A stretch of DNA of 9,856 nucleotides, taken from positions 1 to 9,856 of the forward strand of contig CAMCES010000056.1 in assembly GCA_945873925.1 (NCBI GenBank), in the 5' to 3' direction. The stretch comes from Bordetella parapertussis (GTDB lineage: Bacteria > Pseudomonadota > Gammaproteobacteria > Burkholderiales > Burkholderiaceae_C). The translations under genes were made by a program, and so were the position numbers. Shown here piece by piece: positions 7,174 through 9,856 of this stretch (positions are counted from its first letter, which is position 1; each line of letters starts with the position of its first letter). Below the pieces are notes generated by a model. That model did no database searches, had not been told where the DNA came from, and was given only the letters and a program-made list of their open reading frames with translations.

Positions 7174-7192
7174 CAGACAGCTTATCTGTCTG
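7174..7192 (-). promoter_or_regulatory. Perfect 7-bp inverted repeat abutting the binding-protein start codon
   Basis: CAGACAG (7174-7180) and CTGTCTG (7186-7192) are exact inverted copies around a 5-base loop. On the minus strand the 3' arm ends one base before the ATG at 7172-7170. In RNA it could cover the ribosome entry site; in DNA it could be an operator. No U-tract follows, so it is a poor terminator. No Shine-Dalgarno is visible for this gene outside the hairpin. The rest of the 67-base spacer (7173-7239) shows no convincing promoter. Confidence 0.5.
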
Positions 7193-7239
7193 ACAACAAA
7201 AGCGCATCCGTAGCTTCCCGCTTGGTGAAACCCCCCGCC

Positions 7240-7836
7240 TCAGGTGCTGCGGCGGTCTGCCAATGCATGGGCGATGGTCCCCAGGTCAACATACTCCAGT
7301 TCGCTGCCGACTGGCACACCACGAGCCAAACGGGTGACCACCAGGCCTTTGCGCTTGAAGACATCGCTCAGCACATGGGCCGTGGCCTCGCCCTCAGCGG
7401 TGAAATTCGTGGCCAAAATCACCTCTTGCACCACCCCGTCACTCACCCGTTCGATCAGTTTTTCCATGCCAATGTCTTTGGGGCCAATCCCTTCGATCGG
7501 GTTGAGTTTGCCCATCAAAACGAAATACATGCCTTTGTAGGCCTGGGTGCGCTCCATCGCAAATTGGTCAGACGGGGTTTCGACCACGCAGATACGCGTG
7601 GGGTCGCGGCTAACGTCTTGGCAGGTGCCACAGACCTCGAATTCGGTGAGGGTGTGGCAGCGTGCACAGTGGCGCACCGCATCCACCGCATGGGACAAAG
7701 CGCGCGAGAGCAACTGCGCACCTTCGCGGTCGTGCTGCAACAGGTGAAAAGCCATGCGCGAGGCAGAGCGTTGGCCGACCCCAGGCAAGCGCTTGAGGGC
7801 CTGCACCAAGGCTTCCAACGCGGTGTGGTCGCGCAT
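7240..7836 (-). CDS. recR: Recombination mediator protein RecR
   Basis: RecR works with RecO (and RecF) to load RecA onto SSB-coated single-stranded DNA during gap repair, in the cytoplasm. The 198-aa length is normal for the family. An N-terminal helix-hairpin-helix covers about 10-30 (LKRLPGVGQRSASRMAF). A four-cysteine zinc site follows (Cys57, Cys60, Cys69, Cys72). The Toprim domain covers about 81-175, with VVETPSD at 84-90 and ATNFTAEGEATA at 142-153. The C-terminal ARGVPVGSELEYVDLGT is highly conserved. The ATG shares its A with the ybaB stop (TGATG at 7838-7834), so translation probably depends on re-initiation; no separate Shine-Dalgarno is visible. This is the last gene of the dnaX-ybaB-recR cluster. 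Confidence 0.97.
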   Translation of the reverse strand: MRDHTALEALVQALKRLPGVGQRSASRMAFHLLQHDREGAQLLSRALSHAVDAVRHCARCHTLTEFEVCGTCQDVSRDPTRICVVETPSDQFAMERTQAYKGMYFVLMGKLNPIEGIGPKDIGMEKLIERVSDGVVQEVILATNFTAEGEATAHVLSDVFKRKGLVVTRLARGVPVGSELEYVDLGTIAHALADRRST

Positions 7837-8168
7837 CAGAAAGGCAGTTTCATACCGCCGGGCAGGCCAGGCATGCCCCCGGTCAATTTGCCCATCTTGG
7901 CTTCGGTGGTTTCCTCTGCTTTGCGGGATGCATCGTTGAAAGCCGCCGCGATCAGGTCCTCCAACATGTCTTTGTCATCGGTCATGAGGCTGGGATCAAT
8001 CGTCACCCGCTTGACCTGGTGCTTGCATGTCATGAGGATTTGAACCATGCCTGAGCCTGCTTCTCCAGTGACTTCGAGGAAGGCCAGCTCTTCCTGGGCT
8101 TTTTTCAGGTTGTCTTGCATGGCCTGGGCTTGTTTCATCAAGCCGGCGAGTTGTCCTTTGTTGAACAT
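7836..8168 (-). CDS. ybaB: Nucleoid-associated protein, YbaB/EbfC family
   Basis: This is a small cytoplasmic DNA-binding protein of the YbaB/EbfC family, which forms dimers and coats DNA. It is 110 aa, the usual size. It starts MFNKGQLAGLMKQAQAMQDN, a family signature, with helix 1 covering about 4-30. A beta-sheet core follows (about 31-60, VTGEAGSGMVQILMTCKHQV), then a second helix (DKDMLEDLIAAAFNDASRKA). The Met/Gly/Pro-rich tail at about 92-110 is typical. The ATG lies 9 bases after the dnaX stop, with only a weak purine-rich site. The stop shares one base with the recR start. The dnaX-ybaB-recR order is widely conserved in bacteria and links this protein to replication and repair gene expression, although its exact role is not settled. 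Confidence 0.96.
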   Translation of the reverse strand: MFNKGQLAGLMKQAQAMQDNLKKAQEELAFLEVTGEAGSGMVQILMTCKHQVKRVTIDPSLMTDDKDMLEDLIAAAFNDASRKAEETTEAKMGKLTGGMPGLPGGMKLPF

Positions 8169-8177
8169 GTGTGTCTT

Positions 8178-9722
8178 TCAGTGAGCTAAGGGTTTGATAG
8201 AGCCAGGAACGATTTTGGCATCGTAATCTTGGATCAGCTTTTGGATCTCGGGATCGTTCATGACGGCGGCTTCTGCTGCCTGCTGTTGTTGGCGTTTGAG
8301 GGCGCTGATGCGCTTGGCTGGGGTGTCTTGCACCGGGCCAATTTGCACCTCAATCTGAACCGCGTGGCCCAACGACTGCAAGGCCAGTTGCAATCGCTCT
8401 TGGTTGCTTGGGGTGTTGAGGGATTCGCGCTCGACCTGCAGCAGCCAGACCGAAGCGTCTTTTTGCACCAGCTGTGATTGCATCGCCAGCTCGCGTGCCA
8501 TGGCCTGAATCAACTGGGCATTCACCAGTTCTTGCACCACGCCCTGCCATTCTTCCCCCAGGAAAGCCGCTTGCCATCCGACAGTTGCAGGTGGTTCAGG
8601 AGATTTCAGTGTTTTTTTTTCAGCCTCGTCCGCGGGCTTGAAGGCCAAAAGCCGCAACAAAACCATACTGAGCGCAGCGTATTCATCGGGCGCCAAGCCG
8701 AGCTCTGCGCGGCCATGCAGGCACAGGCTATAGAGCAACTGGGTTTCATCGGCTGGCATCTGCTGGGCCAAGCCGACGATGCGCAAGGCATCCGGATCGG
8801 GGTCTGTTTGGGCAGAGCTCAGGTCTGGCACGGCTTGGCAGACCGCCATGCGCTGCAACACCATGCTCATTTCTTCCAGCAGCGAACTGGCCGACAAACC
8901 CAGTTGGCGCAGCGACTCGCAGGTATTGACCACAGCCAAGCCATCGCTCTGGGCCAAGGCCTCTATGAACCTGAACACATGGCTGCGGTCGACGCTGCCC
9001 AGCATGTCGCGCACCGTGGGCTCTTGCAGTTCGCCATTGCCAAAGGCGATGGCTTGATCGGTCAGGGACAGCGCATCGCGCATCGAGCCACGGGCAGCGC
9101 GGGCGATCAAACGAAGCGCTTGAACATCGGCATGGATCTGCTCGTCACCCATGACTTGCCCGAGGTGCTCGACAATGGTTTCGGGGGCCATGGGCCGCAA
9201 ATTGAACTGCAAGCAACGGGACAAGACGGTGACAGGGACTTTGTGCGGGTCGGTGGTGGCCAGCACGAATTTCAGGTACTCGGGCGGCTCCTCCAAGGTT
9301 TTGAGCATGGCGTTGAACGCCGTGTTGCTCAGCATGTGCACCTCGTCAATCATGAAGACCTTGAAGCGGCCTTGTACCGGCTTATAAACCGCTTGCTCCA
9401 GCAGTTGCTGCACCTCGTCCACTCCCCGATTGGAGGCCGCGTCCAACTCGGTGTAGTCCACAAACCGACCGGCGTCGATCTCGGTGCAGGCCGAACACAC
9501 ACCACAAGGTTCGGCGGTGATACCGGTTTCGCAATTGAGGGATTTGGCCAAGATGCGCGACACCGTGGTCTTGCCCACACCACGGGTGCCGGTGAACAGG
9601 TAGGCATGGTGCAGGCGTTGCGAGCGCAGGGCATTGGTGAGCGCCTGGACGACGTGCGATTGCCCCACCAACTGCTCGAAAGTTTTGGGACGGTATTTGC
9701 GGGCCAGCACCAAATAGGACAT
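8178..9722 (-). CDS. dnaX: DNA polymerase III subunits tau/gamma (clamp loader ATPase)
   Basis: Tau is the ATPase of the clamp loader: it opens and loads the beta clamp and ties the polymerase and helicase together at the fork. The product is 514 aa and starts MSYLVLARKYRPKTFEQLVG, canonical for DnaX. Walker A is GTRGVGKTT (45-53). Four zinc-binding cysteines are Cys64, Cys73, Cys76 and Cys79. Walker B is VFMIDEVHML (122-131), and the SRC sensor/arginine-finger motif is at 168-170. The domain III collar runs to about 362 (MVLLRLLAFKP). A linker of only about 20 residues follows, then the tau-specific C-terminal domain (about 383-514, ending IVPGSIKPLAH). E. coli tau is 643 aa, mostly because its linker is longer. 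A run of nine A residues at codons 368-371 sits exactly at the domain III/linker junction. There is no Shine-Dalgarno before the ATG. It heads the dnaX-ybaB-recR cluster. Confidence 0.97.
   Translation of the reverse strand: MSYLVLARKYRPKTFEQLVGQSHVVQALTNALRSQRLHHAYLFTGTRGVGKTTVSRILAKSLNCETGITAEPCGVCSACTEIDAGRFVDYTELDAASNRGVDEVQQLLEQAVYKPVQGRFKVFMIDEVHMLSNTAFNAMLKTLEEPPEYLKFVLATTDPHKVPVTVLSRCLQFNLRPMAPETIVEHLGQVMGDEQIHADVQALRLIARAARGSMRDALSLTDQAIAFGNGELQEPTVRDMLGSVDRSHVFRFIEALAQSDGLAVVNTCESLRQLGLSASSLLEEMSMVLQRMAVCQAVPDLSSAQTDPDPDALRIVGLAQQMPADETQLLYSLCLHGRAELGLAPDEYAALSMVLLRLLAFKPADEAEKKTLKSPEPPATVGWQAAFLGEEWQGVVQELVNAQLIQAMARELAMQSQLVQKDASVWLLQVERESLNTPSNQERLQLALQSLGHAVQIEVQIGPVQDTPAKRISALKRQQQQAAEAAVMNDPEIQKLIQDYDAKIVPGSIKPLAH
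8612..8620 (-). other. A9 slippery tract in dnaX, candidate gamma-producing recoding site
   Basis: On the coding strand nine A residues fall within codons GAA-AAA-AAA-ACA (Glu368-Lys369-Lys370-Thr371). One added A, or a -1 ribosomal shift, leads to Asn-Thr-Glu-Ile-Ser and a TGA at 8598-8596, giving a protein of about 375 aa. One lost A leads to His and a TGA at 8608-8606, about 371 aa. Either product would be domains I-III only, like the gamma subunit. An A9 run causes transcriptional slippage in Thermus thermophilus dnaX, and E. coli dnaX uses a -1 ribosomal shift. Use here is inferred. I see no strong downstream stem-loop. Confidence 0.6.
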
Positions 9723-9741
9723 CGGCTGATTCTACGGGGCG

Positions 9742-9747
9742 TACAAT
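9742..9747 (+). promoter_or_regulatory. Candidate -10 box of the SRP RNA gene
   Basis: TACAAT on the plus strand ends 10 bases before the predicted 5' end of the SRP RNA, good spacing for a sigma-70 promoter. The -35 side is weak and would fall over the dnaX start codon. The whole dnaX-ffs spacer is about 34 bases (9723-9757), so this promoter and any for dnaX must interleave. Confidence 0.5.
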
Positions 9748-9757
9748 TTCTATTGAC

Positions 9758-9845
9758 GGGCCTTCCCACATGGTGAAGCGGCCAACCGGGTCAGGTGGGG
9801 AACCAAGCAGCCCTAACTGTGGAGCCAGTGCTGGGGTAAAGGCTC
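9758..9845 (+). ncRNA. ffs: Signal recognition particle RNA, small bacterial (4.5S) type
   Basis: This is the RNA core of the bacterial SRP. It binds Ffh and the FtsY receptor to target nascent inner-membrane proteins co-translationally. The apical domain is diagnostic: GTCAGG (9790-9795), then TGG, a GGAA tetraloop (9799-9802), CCA and AGCAGCC. E. coli has the same frame with UCC-GGAA-GGA, so the tetraloop stem here is a compensated GG/CC swap. The ends pair as GGGCCTT (9758-9764) with AAGGCTC (9839-9845), seven pairs with one G-U. Inside these, CCCA pairs with TGGG and CATGG pairs with CCAGTG with a one-base bulge. The 88-base length is slightly short for the class, and exact ends may extend a few bases. 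The gene diverges from dnaX. No terminator is visible before the window ends 11 bases later. Confidence 0.93.
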
Positions 9846-9856
9846 GTCAACTTCCC

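Noticed and set aside
7230..7255. Rho-independent terminator after recR (CCGCC/GGCGG stem around the stop codon)
   Set aside because: The stem is only 5 bp with an 11-base loop, includes the stop codon, and is followed by GGGGTTTCACC rather than a U-tract.
8478..9776. Long plus-strand open frame (432 codons) antisense to dnaX
   Set aside because: His/Gln/Gly-rich composition typical of a shadow of a GC-rich gene, no recognisable domain, and dnaX on the other strand is unambiguous.
1..9856. CRISPR arrays, insertion sequences, tRNA genes, prophage or attachment sites
   Set aside because: I saw no repeat-spacer pattern, transposase, terminal inverted repeats, tRNA-like fold or integrase in either strand.

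Overview
The window looks like a chromosomal segment of a betaproteobacterium, most likely Burkholderiales and plausibly Comamonadaceae (a Limnohabitans/Rhodoferax/Polaromonas-like organism). This rests on moderately GC-rich coding sequence, the character of the DnaX, RecR and RNase HI proteins, and the small 4.5S-type SRP RNA next to dnaX. Assignment below order is a guess. Coding density is very high: nine protein genes and one RNA gene fill nearly all of the window, and no gene-free stretch exceeds about 110 bases.

Region 1 (1-4554, minus strand) holds four tightly packed genes. In reading order they are a YafS-like methyltransferase, rnhA (4-base overlap), an RND efflux periplasmic adaptor (37-base gap) and an RND inner-membrane permease (1-base gap). 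The permease is cut by the left window edge, and no outer-membrane channel gene is visible. Region 2 (4555-4665) is a short divergent spacer. Region 3 (4666-6114, plus) is an MltD-type lytic transglycosylase with LysM repeats. Its stop codon overlaps that of a convergent orphan NMT1/SsuA-like substrate-binding protein (6111-7172, minus).

Region 4 (7240-9722, minus) is the classic dnaX-ybaB-recR cluster: clamp-loader subunit, nucleoid-associated protein and recombination mediator. The start and stop spacing suggests translational coupling. Divergent from dnaX, across only about 34 bases, is the gene for the signal recognition particle RNA (ffs, about 9758-9845, plus).

Most of this is ordinary housekeeping sequence and I do not see a novel multi-gene system. 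The most interesting signal is a run of nine A residues in dnaX at the junction between domain III and a very short linker. Both alternative frames stop within a few codons after it. This is the arrangement expected for programmed slippage or frameshifting that makes a gamma-like short product beside tau. Secondary points are an unusually short tau linker, a long Ala/Pro-rich insertion in the RND adaptor, a perfect hairpin abutting the start codon of the orphan binding protein, a very compact ffs/dnaX divergent promoter region, and a gene order around mltD/rnhA that lacks gloB and dnaQ.
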